From contig NC_079483.1 of the NCBI RefSeq assembly GCF_026230105.1, positions 3,899,312-3,963,311 on the forward strand: 64,000 nucleotides of DNA, read 5' to 3'. The position numbers and the translations under genes were made by a program. The notes beneath the pieces were generated by a model. It searched no databases. It was given only the letters and a program-made list of their open reading frames with translations, and was not told where the DNA came from. Origin of the DNA: Diorhabda sublineata. Taxonomy: Eukaryota; Arthropoda; Insecta; Coleoptera; Chrysomelidae. Every line of letters begins with the position of its first letter. Position 1 is the stretch's first letter. Shown here one piece after another: positions 1 to 7,123 of the stretch.

Positions 1-201
1 CAATTGCATTCTTTCATTGGGCCAATAGTCACCATTAAGTGACAGTCTTATACTTTGTACGTCGGCATTGTCAAATAAAGTCGCATAGGTTCTGTATTCA
101 GCCTTTCGAATTGAATCGTCAAACATCGGCTTACGGTAGATATCAAACATTGGAGGCATGTTGTCGTTTTGGCGTTGACGTTTTCCATACATTGTTGTCA
201 T
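1..201 (-). CDS. Probable major capsid protein (hexon-like), N-terminal part
   Basis: An open frame of 67 codons runs from an ATG at 201 (a second ATG lies at 192) to the window edge without a stop. The product begins with a short basic stretch (GKRQRQ). It then has a segment of the type FDDSIRKAEYRTY followed by a hydrophobic/charged alternation, which resembles the N-terminal region of Polinton jelly-roll capsid proteins as I know them. Position supports the call: in Polintons the major capsid gene usually sits next to the penton-like gene, here 113 nt upstream on the same strand. The gene is cut by the window, so family membership is inferred from a short stretch and from context. Confidence 0.55.
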   Translation of the reverse strand, partial: MTTMYGKRQRQNDNMPPMFDIYRKPMFDDSIRKAEYRTYATLFDNADVQSIRLSLNGDYWPNERMQL

Positions 202-314
202 TTTTTTTCAATTTAAAACCCAACGATTGCAGAACCAATTTGTTTGCGAACGTGAGTTGCTTCAGCTTTGATGGTAGCTTATCTAATGAAGTTGAATGCT
301 CTGTAGACTGTCTT

Positions 315-1049
315 TTATGATTTATTATTAGCCCCATTTGCTTCGCGCGCTCTAAGCTCCAACACCAACGTACTTAATTCTCCACGAAAGTTTACAGGCT
401 GACCGTCTTGGTCTAAAGCGATGACGGTGATATTGGTTATTTCACGCTGTGGTATAACAGGTAAATAGAGCAAATTATGAGGAATTTCGTCTATGGAATA
501 TCCTGGATCCACTTGTATGACAAATTCGTATATAGTATGAGCAGGTCTGTTTGCATCGAAGGCTCCAGTGGTAATGTTACAATCGAAGCGAATACTAGAT
601 ACTTTAATGATTTTGACGGGGAGATCTGACGAGTGTATTTTGTTTGCGTCGAGTATTTTCGGTGAAAAACCCAAAATTCTCCCAAGACTATTATCTTCTT
701 TGAATGAAATTTTGTATTTACTGGAAATTTCACATTTCAACGTATTGTGATTGGGTTTTAGTGAAAATATACCCTCTGGTCTAGTTGAATTGTCCACACC
801 CAATTTATCTCGTATAAACGCTTCAAGATCGGCAATTTCGTAACATCCTGTGGGAAAATCAAAACTTTGAAGCTTGCCCTTGGTATCGTAGTAGTAAAAC
901 TTACAATTTTCAATATTTGGTATACTGTGATAAGAATGAAAAGATCGCAAAGCTATTTCGTAATCATTATTCGGATCGAGCACAATAGGCGTAGTAGGTT
1001 GAAAGGTAAATTCATGATTGAAGCTGTTTACTCTCAGCAACTGTGACAT
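315..1049 (-). CDS. Penton-like minor capsid protein of Polinton
   Basis: A 244-aa protein starting at an ATG at 1049. The N-terminus carries the pattern typical of Polinton/adintovirus penton proteins: an F-x-F stretch, proline-isoleucine-leucine, then YEIALRSFHSYHSIPNI (about residues 27-43), followed by a tyrosine-rich strand and a CYEIADLEAFI segment. No signal peptide or membrane helix is visible, fitting a single jelly-roll vertex capsid protein. It lies 56 nt downstream of the 94-aa unknown gene and upstream of the probable major capsid gene, all on the minus strand. An AATAAA lies at 326-321, within its last codons. The frame is intact. The capsid assignment rests on resemblance to known family sequences, not on a search. 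Confidence 0.75.
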   Translation of the reverse strand: MSQLLRVNSFNHEFTFQPTTPIVLDPNNDYEIALRSFHSYHSIPNIENCKFYYYDTKGKLQSFDFPTGCYEIADLEAFIRDKLGVDNSTRPEGIFSLKPNHNTLKCEISSKYKISFKEDNSLGRILGFSPKILDANKIHSSDLPVKIIKVSSIRFDCNITTGAFDANRPAHTIYEFVIQVDPGYSIDEIPHNLLYLPVIPQREITNITVIALDQDGQPVNFRGELSTLVLELRAREANGANNKS

Positions 1050-1105
1050 GGTGACTAATGGAATTCGGGTGATGTTTTGAATTTAAATAATACTACTTGT
1101 TTATT

Positions 1106-1390
1106 CTATTTATTGTTACAAAGAAAACAAGTGGCTTGAGAACTCGGAGGACCATCACAATGTGTTGTCCAATCAGGCCGGTTGTAATGGATGAAACAAG
1201 GTAGTCGTATTTGTAGTTCAAAATTTCCTCGATATTCATTGGGAAGTTTATGCCACATATCCAACAATTCCCAAGGTCTTACACACTCTATTAGATGTTC
1301 AATGGGAAAGTGCTTTAGTTCTTCGGCAGTAAAACTATTCAATGTTTTTCCATGGTAGATATGTTGTAGTAATAGTTCTACGCTCGTCAT
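1106..1390 (-). CDS. Small unknown Polinton protein, 94 aa
   Basis: The frame stays open upstream to 1426, but the likely start is the ATG at 1390. That ATG overlaps the protease stop codon as ATGA, a typical compact viral coupling. The predicted product is 94 aa with an N-terminal hydrophobic helix (VELLLQHIYHG), several tryptophans and prolines in the middle, and a cysteine pair (CFLC) at the C-terminus. I do not recognise the family. AATAAA at 1114-1109 abuts the stop codon, and a second copy follows at 1105-1100. The position between protease and penton genes suggests a minor virion or assembly protein; that is inference only. Confidence 0.55.
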   Translation of the reverse strand: MTSVELLLQHIYHGKTLNSFTAEELKHFPIEHLIECVRPWELLDMWHKLPNEYRGNFELQIRLPCFIHYNRPDWTTHCDGPPSSQATCFLCNNK

Positions 1391-1752
1391 TGTTGCTGTA
1401 GAAATTTCAAACACAAATGTCCGCAATTTATTTGATTGTAGTTTTGATATTGGGTATTGTTGTAGAAAATTCTCGCACTCTTTCCCCCCAGATATTCAAC
1501 AACTTCTTTCGGCGGCTTCAAATTACCAAATGAATCAAAATACTCTACATCGTTGTTTATCTTTCTGTAAGCCACCCAATGACTCCCACTATTCTTAGAA
1601 ACATCTAAATTAACCACTGCGCATTCTTGTCTTTGAGGACCGCCTTTGGGGAGGGTGTCTCGCATGAAAACTCCTCGAAAATGTGGTATTTTAAGTAATT
1701 TTGCATAATGCGCAATGTCAAAGTCAGATAGTGCGTGATTGGGTAGCTTTAT
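1387..1752 (-). CDS. Adenain-like cysteine maturation protease, start codon missing
   Basis: An adenovirus-type (C5/Ulp1-like) cysteine protease that would cleave capsid precursors. Seen in the frame: the conserved N-terminal HFRGVFMRDTLP stretch, the catalytic-histidine motif GSHWVAY, the acidic YFDSFG motif, and the nucleophile region NCGHLC near the C-terminus. The catalytic order H, D, C is complete. The only ATG (1665) lies inside the conserved domain and would remove about 29 residues. Upstream the frame stays open into the PLA2 gene but has no ATG; at 1752-1750 there is an ATA overlapping the PLA2 stop. Either the start codon was lost, or initiation is non-AUG or from a spliced transcript. 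The stop overlaps the next gene by 4 nt. Confidence 0.8.
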   Translation of the reverse strand: MKLPNHALSDFDIAHYAKLLKIPHFRGVFMRDTLPKGGPQRQECAVVNLDVSKNSGSHWVAYRKINNDVEYFDSFGNLKPPKEVVEYLGGKSARIFYNNTQYQNYNQINCGHLCLKFLQQQ

Positions 1753-2571
1753 TAGTTTTTTTTTTGTTTTTTTAAATACAATCCAAATCCACCTTTTGAA
1801 TACTTTTTCAAGTATAGGCCAGATCCTATACGTTCCATAGCCTTATTATGACGTACATCTTCCTCCAATTTCTTTTGCGCATGCTTAGCATCAATGACAG
1901 TTTTTGCAATCCCAGCAGCACCACCTGACAAAGCTCCAAGTGCCGAAAGACCGGCAAACAAAGGAATAAGTGGTAGGAAACCTCCGGATTTCGCTACAGG
2001 TATTACTCGAGGAACCTCGACTTCTTTTTTGCCACCAAATTCATTAATAAGTGCTTTGGCTGCTCGTAAGGCAAACGTTGCGGTGTCTTTCAAAGATGTT
2101 CCTCTCTTCAATGACTTTCCCACTTTCAGAATAACATCTCGATGCAAGGAACGACGTTTGCGACGACGACGACAACCCATTCCCAGCTTTCTTTTCACCT
2201 TCATTCCGCCTGTTACAAGTAATGCAGCAGCTTTCTCTCCCATTGAAGCGTCTTTTGATTTGACGCGTGCCCAAGCTTTATCTTCAAGTATCTGATCGGC
2301 TTTGTGTCGTTCTTCGAGAGACTTATTCTTCCAGTAAGAAATATCGTGTTGTTTACAAGCAGCGTCCAAGGGGTTGATGCCCGGATCTCCACGATCAAGA
2401 CGTTTTTCCAATTTTGTACCAGCTAAAAAAAAACAATTAATTTTTTCGGAAAAAAATAGTCTTAGCGGTGGTTTACTTACGTCCACAGTACTGATAGCTA
2501 GGTAAGTGAAGTTCAATAGGTAGTTTATTGATGAGAGAATTCAAAATACCCTCTCCTTCAAACACCAACAT
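1752..2571 (-). CDS. PLA2-domain capsid protein (parvovirus VP1u-like), two exons
   Basis: Exon 1 is 2571-2481 and exon 2 is 2422-1752; the 58-nt intron 2480-2423 has GTAAGT at its donor and TTTTAG at its acceptor. Together they give 762 nt in frame (253 aa). The domain is a phospholipase A2 of the parvovirus VP1-unique type. The calcium-binding glycine loop is split by the intron, and the catalytic HD motif follows in exon 2 as CKQHDISY. Then come a very basic stretch (CRRRRKRRS, possible nuclear localisation or DNA binding), an alanine/glycine-rich hydrophobic segment and repeated GLYLKK motifs at the C-terminus. In parvoviruses and adintoviruses this domain acts on membranes during entry. 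The start at 2571 is chosen because it gives one continuous spliced frame. An AATAAA at 1753-1748 overlaps the stop codon. Confidence 0.8.
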
Positions 2572-2639
2572 TAAGACTGACACGCTTAATTGGTGACACC
2601 TATATTTAAAGAGTAGTACTACGAAAAACGACACACACA
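2572..2639. promoter_or_regulatory. Divergent promoter between the two Polinton gene blocks
   Basis: A 68-bp intergenic region separates the PLA2-protein ATG (minus, 2571) from the ATPase ATG (plus, 2640). A TATATTTAAA element at 2601-2610 lies at its centre, with exactly 29 nt to each start codon. Read on either strand it is an AT-rich TATA-like box (TATATTTAAA or TTTAAATATA), so one element could serve both directions. Start sites would then lie close to the start codons, giving very short leaders. Confidence 0.5.
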
Positions 2640-3323
2640 ATGAAAATAATTCAACAAGAGCAGACTATACCCATTGAAAATCTGGATTTCACCTCAACAC
2701 CAACTGTTGGCAAACATGGTAAATTGTTGCCAAATTCTTTCCGTGCCATTATATGTGGCCCCAGTGGGTGTGGTAAGACGAATGCCGTGCTGGCGCTCCT
2801 ATTCAATCCAAATGGCGCGAAATTCAAAAATGTTTATGTCTATTCAAAATCGTTATTTCAAGCAAAGTATCAATTGCTACAAGAAGTTATAGCGCAAGTC
2901 AAGGGTGTTGGGTATTTCCCATTTAAAGACAATGAGGAAATAATTAGTCCAGAGAAAGCTCGACCAAATTCCATCTTTTTATTCGATGACGTAGCCTGTG
3001 ACGGTCAGCAGAAAATTCGTGAATACTACTCCATGTGTAGACATAAAGATATTGATGCTGCATATCTTTGTCAAACATACTCAAAAATACCGAAACAGCT
3101 TATTCGCGACAATTGTAATGTTATTGTGTTATTCAAGCAGGATGAGGTGAACTTGAAACATATATTCGACGAACACGTATCTCCAGACATGACGTTTGAC
3201 ACATTCAAAAATGTGTGTTCAAAGTGTTGGTGTGATCGCTATGGTACTTTGGTAATTATGAAGGATTTTACCCTTAATGGTGGTAGGTATCGCAAAGGAT
3301 TCGATAAATATATAAAATTGTAA
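2640..3323 (+). CDS. FtsK/HerA-type DNA packaging ATPase (A32-like)
   Basis: A 227-aa P-loop ATPase of the kind that pumps Polinton/adintovirus or poxvirus A32-type genomes into capsids. The Walker A motif GPSGCGKT lies at about residues 40-47, and the Walker B motif SIFLFDDV (hydrophobic strand ending in DD) at about residues 111-118. A conserved CQTYSKIPKQLIRDN stretch follows. Length fits the family (about 220-260 aa). The ATG at 2640 opens the rightward gene block, 29 nt after a TATA-like box, and the DUF8207-type gene follows after 24 nt. The frame is intact with no missing key residue. Confidence 0.9.
   Translation: MKIIQQEQTIPIENLDFTSTPTVGKHGKLLPNSFRAIICGPSGCGKTNAVLALLFNPNGAKFKNVYVYSKSLFQAKYQLLQEVIAQVKGVGYFPFKDNEEIISPEKARPNSIFLFDDVACDGQQKIREYYSMCRHKDIDAAYLCQTYSKIPKQLIRDNCNVIVLFKQDEVNLKHIFDEHVSPDMTFDTFKNVCSKCWCDRYGTLVIMKDFTLNGGRYRKGFDKYIKL
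3309..3317 (+). promoter_or_regulatory. TATA-like box before the DUF8207 gene
   Basis: TATATAAAA overlaps the last codons of the ATPase gene and ends 30 nt before the next ATG (3348). This is the same spacing as the TATA-like box and ATG of the ATPase gene, so the downstream gene may have its own promoter. Chance occurrence in AT-rich sequence cannot be excluded. Confidence 0.4.
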
Positions 3324-3347
3324 GCTGCATCTTTAGTCCATACCAAA

Positions 3348-4346
3348 ATGTCTGACGATAAGGTTGCTAATGCATTGCGCAAGAAAAAAGTGTCCGAACT
3401 TGCCAGATCGATTCGCAAAAAATACTTGTCGTTGAAATTAGGTAAATCAGAGCAAGATGAGTCTATTAATAAACTATTCAAGCCGATATCTAAACCACTT
3501 GAAGAAATTGTGCAATCCTCAAAGACATTACAAAAAACGATTACAAATTTAAATCCAAAAGAGGAAATAAAGAAGGAAGAACCACCTGATGATGTGTTTA
3601 CACCTTTTCTCGAAACGGAACCGGTGGCCGAAACCGATGAATTCGGAAATATTACACGTTCTGAATCTCCAGAAGAGATGCGCCCCGAAATTTCCCAGGA
3701 AGCTATCGCAGACTATTTGGACCAATATCCAGCCATCAGCCATCAGTTCATTGAAGATTACTTCCAAAAAGATGATAAAATTGATAAAAATTATGGTCCG
3801 ATATACAACGATGAAATCGGTTGGTCATTAGGCAAACGTCGAATTGCATTTGATGGAAAAACCGGTAATATAAACATACTACCTGAGAAAAACAAAGGAG
3901 GAAGATATGTAATTGGAACACCAGGCTTGTATGAGCTTCTATTTTACCGAGACCCCAGTTACAATGATCAAGATTTACAGAACTATAAAAATCTTTTGAC
4001 AACAACTGAAGTTCATTTAGACACGTTAGATCGTCTTAAGGGGTCGAGTACTGAAAAATATCACTACATCATAAAACCTTTATTCAAAACAAAATCTCTA
4101 ACGACGACGAATAGATCGTCGCAGGTATTGACTCGTCTAAAATCGATTCCTTCAGCAAAAGGAAAAGGCATCGATCGTTTAAGATATAATGATAAACCTA
4201 TGGAGTATATTTATTGGGATGATGCGAATGAATTGGTGGAACGTTTGAAGTTGTTGATTGCTTCAAAAGAGGCAGGTAATACATCACACGACAACGAAAT
4301 AGTAGCAATTATCAATGAACTCAAGGAGGCTGATATAATAGAATAA
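3348..4346 (+). CDS. DUF8207-type Polinton protein
   Basis: A 332-aa protein. The N-terminal third is highly charged and probably disordered (lysine-rich helix, then a glutamate/proline-rich linker). The C-terminal half holds the conserved block found in many insect Polinton proteins, known in Pfam as DUF8207 as I recall: GTPGLYELLF at about residues 190-199, DLQNYKNLL, a YHYIIKPL strand, GKGIDRL, then YIYWDDANELVERLKLLIASKEAGNTSH and a C-terminal INELKEADII helix. The biochemical function is unknown. It lies between the packaging ATPase (24 nt upstream) and the fibre-like gene (13 nt downstream), so a structural or assembly role is plausible. The frame is intact. Confidence 0.7.
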   Translation: MSDDKVANALRKKKVSELARSIRKKYLSLKLGKSEQDESINKLFKPISKPLEEIVQSSKTLQKTITNLNPKEEIKKEEPPDDVFTPFLETEPVAETDEFGNITRSESPEEMRPEISQEAIADYLDQYPAISHQFIEDYFQKDDKIDKNYGPIYNDEIGWSLGKRRIAFDGKTGNINILPEKNKGGRYVIGTPGLYELLFYRDPSYNDQDLQNYKNLLTTTEVHLDTLDRLKGSSTEKYHYIIKPLFKTKSLTTTNRSSQVLTRLKSIPSAKGKGIDRLRYNDKPMEYIYWDDANELVERLKLLIASKEAGNTSHDNEIVAIINELKEADIIE

Positions 4347-4359
4347 TACAAGTTGAAAC

Positions 4360-5034
4360 ATGTTCATTTTAATTATGCCAGTCGATAAATTCGGACATAG
4401 ACATCAAACGTCCTATGCGCGTTTACCAGTGAAAATTACGTTTCCTCATACACAGGACGGTAATATTGATATTGAAAATATGAAAATTTGTAATGTTAAG
4501 GAACCGACAACAAATAGTGATGCTGCAACAAAAAAATATGTTGATGTGCAGTTGAATGACCTACGTGCTATCAACTCGCCATTAATTCAAGCACATGGTG
4601 TGATGCTGCAGCAACAAGACCGTGATATAAAGGATTTAGCTGTAGAATTGAACGAAATGAGAAATGAGCTTCATAAGACGAAAATCCCCATATTACAGGC
4701 GCACATTACTAACTTACAAAATAAAACTAACGAAATTGATACATTTATTTCGCGAAATCCCCCTGTAGCAGCTAGGGATATGGCTACGAAGAAATACGTT
4801 GACGCGTCAATTGTTGCAGCCAAAATATTTATTCGAAAAGAATTCACTGCTTCTATTAACATGTGTGTTGAGAGCATACGTGAGTTACAAAAAGAAATTA
4901 CAGAAAATACCAGATCCGTCTCTGATATGAAAACTAACGTTTCGGGCATTGTAAACAATATTAAGGTTATGAATACGAATATCGTTAACCGCATTAACAG
5001 TCTGGAGCTGAAGCTAGCTGGTAGTACGTCATAA
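4360..5034 (+). CDS. Fibre-like coiled-coil protein with phage-type repeats
   Basis: A 224-aa protein with two copies of a short motif common in phage tail-fibre and collar proteins: PTTNSDAATKKYVD at about residues 49-62 and ARDMATKKYVDASI at about residues 137-150. Each is followed by a long heptad-rich helix (for example LQQQDRDIKDLAVELNEMR and later VSDMKTNVSGIVNNI), predicting trimeric coiled coils. The ATG at 4360 gives a slightly hydrophobic start; an in-frame ATG at 4375 may be the real one. The stop is separated from the integrase ATG by one nucleotide. The likely role is a vertex fibre or attachment-type structural protein, inferred from repeats and context. Confidence 0.6.
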   Translation: MFILIMPVDKFGHRHQTSYARLPVKITFPHTQDGNIDIENMKICNVKEPTTNSDAATKKYVDVQLNDLRAINSPLIQAHGVMLQQQDRDIKDLAVELNEMRNELHKTKIPILQAHITNLQNKTNEIDTFISRNPPVAARDMATKKYVDASIVAAKIFIRKEFTASINMCVESIRELQKEITENTRSVSDMKTNVSGIVNNIKVMNTNIVNRINSLELKLAGSTS

Positions 5035-5035
5035 T

Positions 5036-5965
5036 ATGTATTCTAAAGAAAAAATTCATCTTGTAAACGAACTCCACAAACCGATACGGAAAAAATTTCC
5101 TCGGAGACGCACTATTATTAAGGGTCTTGACGATCTTTGGCAAATGGATCTTGCGGAGATGAGGAATTTTGCATCACAAAATAGGAATCATAAAATGATA
5201 CTGGTCGTCATTGATTGTTTTTCAAAGTTTGTGTGGACACGTCCACTAAAAACGAAGACCGGAGAGGAGATTACTCGGGCATTCTCGGACATTCTCGCTC
5301 ACACTAGACGAATACCAAAAAATCTGCAATCTGATCAGGGAAAGGAATTTTACAACAGCAAATTTCAAAATTTAATGAGAAAACACAACATAAATCATTA
5401 TAGCGTATTTAGTACAATGAAAGCCTCTATGGCAGAGCGAGTTATAAGAACGCTAAAATCGAAACTCTACAAGTATTTCAGTTTAAATGGCACCTACAAA
5501 TGGATTGATATTCTGCCTGAAATAACTCAAAACTATAACAATACAAAACATTCCACATCAAAATATAAACCTTCTCAAGTCAACAAATCCAACGAAAAAT
5601 CTATTTTGAATAACACCTATAGTCATTTAAAGATAGCCGGTCCACGAAAATTTAAAGTTGGCGACATTGTGCGCATATCCAAGGCAAAGCATGTCTTTGA
5701 AAAAGGATATACACCCAATTGGACTACAGAACTATTCAAAATCACCAAAGTTAAAATTACCAATCCTGCTACGTATTTACTTGAAGACATGCAAGGTACA
5801 CCAATCAGCGGCTGCTTCTATCATGAAGAACTACAGAAAACATCGAATCCAGACATTTACTTAGTTGAAAAGGTGCTCAGAAGAAAGGGTAACAAAATGT
5901 ACGTCAAGTGGCTTGGTTTGGATAGCATACACAACAGTTGGATAGAAAATATTGATATTGTATAG
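5036..5965 (+). CDS. Polinton integrase (DDE, retroviral type) with chromodomain
   Basis: A 309-aa integrase that would insert the element's DNA. It opens with the conserved ELHKPIRKKFPRR segment, followed by the RNase-H-fold core. The first Asp is in LWQMDLAEM (about residue 40), the second in LQSDQGKEF and the Glu in KASMAERVIRTLK. I count 33 residues between the second Asp and the Glu. A PSQVN segment and an SH3-like region (FKVGDIVRISK) follow. The last 40 or so residues form a chromodomain (VEKVLRRKGNKMYVKWLG, then SWIEN), which in related integrases directs insertion to particular chromatin. The frame is intact, and the ATG at 5036 is one nucleotide after the fibre-gene stop. Confidence 0.93.
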   Translation: MYSKEKIHLVNELHKPIRKKFPRRRTIIKGLDDLWQMDLAEMRNFASQNRNHKMILVVIDCFSKFVWTRPLKTKTGEEITRAFSDILAHTRRIPKNLQSDQGKEFYNSKFQNLMRKHNINHYSVFSTMKASMAERVIRTLKSKLYKYFSLNGTYKWIDILPEITQNYNNTKHSTSKYKPSQVNKSNEKSILNNTYSHLKIAGPRKFKVGDIVRISKAKHVFEKGYTPNWTTELFKITKVKITNPATYLLEDMQGTPISGCFYHEELQKTSNPDIYLVEKVLRRKGNKMYVKWLGLDSIHNSWIENIDIV

Positions 5966-6017
5966 ATTTTTCCCCCCCGGTTCGCCGCGCTAAAAAAAAA
6001 ACCTTGAAAGAGCTCTC

Positions 6018-6024
6018 TATAAAT
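6018..6024 (+). promoter_or_regulatory. TATA-like box for the 219-aa gene
   Basis: TATAAAT stands 38 nt before the ATG at 6063. It supports 6063 as the start rather than the in-frame TTG at 6036, which would lie at or before the expected transcription start. A short C-rich and A-rich stretch (about 5970-6000) separates it from the integrase stop. Confidence 0.45.
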
Positions 6025-6062
6025 TGGAGTGAGCATTGGATATCAAACTCAGTTTTAGCAAC

Positions 6063-6722
6063 ATGAGTTCCCAAGATAGTGGTATTGTCGACATCGAATC
6101 TGATTCGAGTAACTACAGTTCAGAGTTAGATAGAATATTGGAAAACTATGAGACTGCTGCCAAGTCTGAAAACATTTACCTGCTTTCAACACAGTATCCA
6201 ATTTCGGGGTATGAAGTAAAATGTGGAATAAGTCCTGCAAGATCATTCACACCTGCTGTTATCTTATCTCAACATCTTAAGTTCAGCAAAATATCTTTCA
6301 GTACTTATGAATGGAATACCTTTATCTCAATTATGTCACAACAGATCTTTCTTCATACCGGAGACGAGTTTAAACCTGATTCATTACCATGTGGAGATTA
6401 CTGTACCATCACCCCATTGAATTACGATGACAGTAAGGTAATTTTAGTCAAGAAACATGGTGTTGAGTATTACATGGATGAAGAAGAAGTATCGCAAATT
6501 TTAGAATTAAATAATATAATTATACAACGTATATCTGTGTTAGAAAATTTGAATTTTTGTGAATATTATTATAATGTTTTGGATTTCTGTAAAAAAATAC
6601 CTTCTCCGAAAAGTCCTTTACAAATTTTAAACGCATTTTGTTCTATTACACCAAACGATATGTTACACAATGCTCTTAGAGAATTTGTATACTTTTATAA
6701 AGTTAAAGTTATCAATGATTAA
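6063..6722 (+). CDS. Unrecognised 219-aa Polinton protein
   Basis: I do not recognise this protein. From the ATG at 6063 it is 219 aa: a serine/acid-rich N-terminus (about residues 1-30, SSQDSGIVDIESDSSNYSSE), then a compact region rich in beta-type hydrophobic patterns and aromatics. The middle holds LKFSKISFSTYEWNTF and a strand pair around SKVILVKKHGVEYYMD. The C-terminal half has helices with many tyrosines and cysteines. It follows the integrase at the outer edge of the element, where Polintons carry accessory genes. AATAAA at 6724-6729 immediately follows the stop. It could be an accessory or DNA-binding factor, but no motif proves this. Confidence 0.6.
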   Translation: MSSQDSGIVDIESDSSNYSSELDRILENYETAAKSENIYLLSTQYPISGYEVKCGISPARSFTPAVILSQHLKFSKISFSTYEWNTFISIMSQQIFLHTGDEFKPDSLPCGDYCTITPLNYDDSKVILVKKHGVEYYMDEEEVSQILELNNIIIQRISVLENLNFCEYYYNVLDFCKKIPSPKSPLQILNAFCSITPNDMLHNALREFVYFYKVKVIND

Positions 6723-6723
6723 A

Positions 6724-6729
6724 ATAAAT
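6724..6729 (+). terminator. Poly(A) signal after the 219-aa gene
   Basis: AATAAA starts one nucleotide after the TAA stop of the 219-aa gene and is followed by a T-rich stretch (about 6740-6760), as expected of a polyadenylation site. Confidence 0.5.
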
Positions 6730-6756
6730 AATTATTATTGTTATTGTTGTTTTTTT

Positions 6757-7123
6757 TTATGTTACTTTTAAGTCACCCCGTATACGTTACTTTTAACTGT
6801 ATTTCAGTAATAAGACGCTATCAGTTTACCGCAGATTTTTTTATATTACAAGATTAGCGCTCCCGCTGTTATCATCGCAACGAATCTGTCTCGATTACGT
6901 GTGTGATACCTTACATTGACAAAAATCTCTTTTTATTTATACGTTATACTTTTATGTTACAAGATTAGCGAATAATAATGATATATATAATTTTTTAAAA
7001 CCCAAAGACTTTTAACCGACCTGGTATATCAGCGCTCCCGCTCATCGCAACGAAACTTTACGCATGCGCAAAAACGAAGTCTCTCTCTCTCTCTCTTACA
7101 CATTGTCTCGCTGCTCTCTCTCT
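6757..7123. repeat. Subterminal repeats and CT-rich tract of the Polinton flank
   Basis: Short motifs recur. ACAAGATTAGCG occurs at about 6848-6859 and 6959-6970. AGCGCTCCCGCT followed closely by ATCGCAACGAA occurs at about 6856-6884 and 7031-7054. GTTACTTTTAA occurs near 6761 and 6784. A CT dinucleotide run (7080-7096) and a second pyrimidine tract (about 7113-7123) follow. Polinton terminal inverted repeats often contain such internal repeats, so this is probably the right terminal region. It contains no gene. Confidence 0.5.

Noticed and set aside
39..320. 93-aa plus-strand frame at the left edge.
   Set aside because: It lies antisense to the partial capsid gene and the end of the penton-like gene, with no recognisable domain.
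143..337. 64-aa minus-strand frame overlapping both the penton end and the major-capsid start.
   Set aside because: It overlaps two better supported genes and shows no family resemblance. Its C-terminal part is a frame-shifted reading of the capsid gene start.
1894..2295. 133-aa plus-strand frame inside the PLA2 gene.
   Set aside because: It is an antisense shadow; the opposite strand carries the HD catalytic motif and a spliced full-length frame.
1752..2516. Unspliced 254-codon reading of the PLA2 gene beginning at 2516.
   Set aside because: Its first 33 or so codons read exon 1 in the wrong frame and then the intron. Splicing at GTAAGT/TTTTAG restores the expected domain start.
6036..6062. 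TTG at 6036 as the start of the 219-aa gene.
   Set aside because: TTG is unlikely as a eukaryotic start, it lies too close to the TATA-like box, and an ATG follows at 6063.
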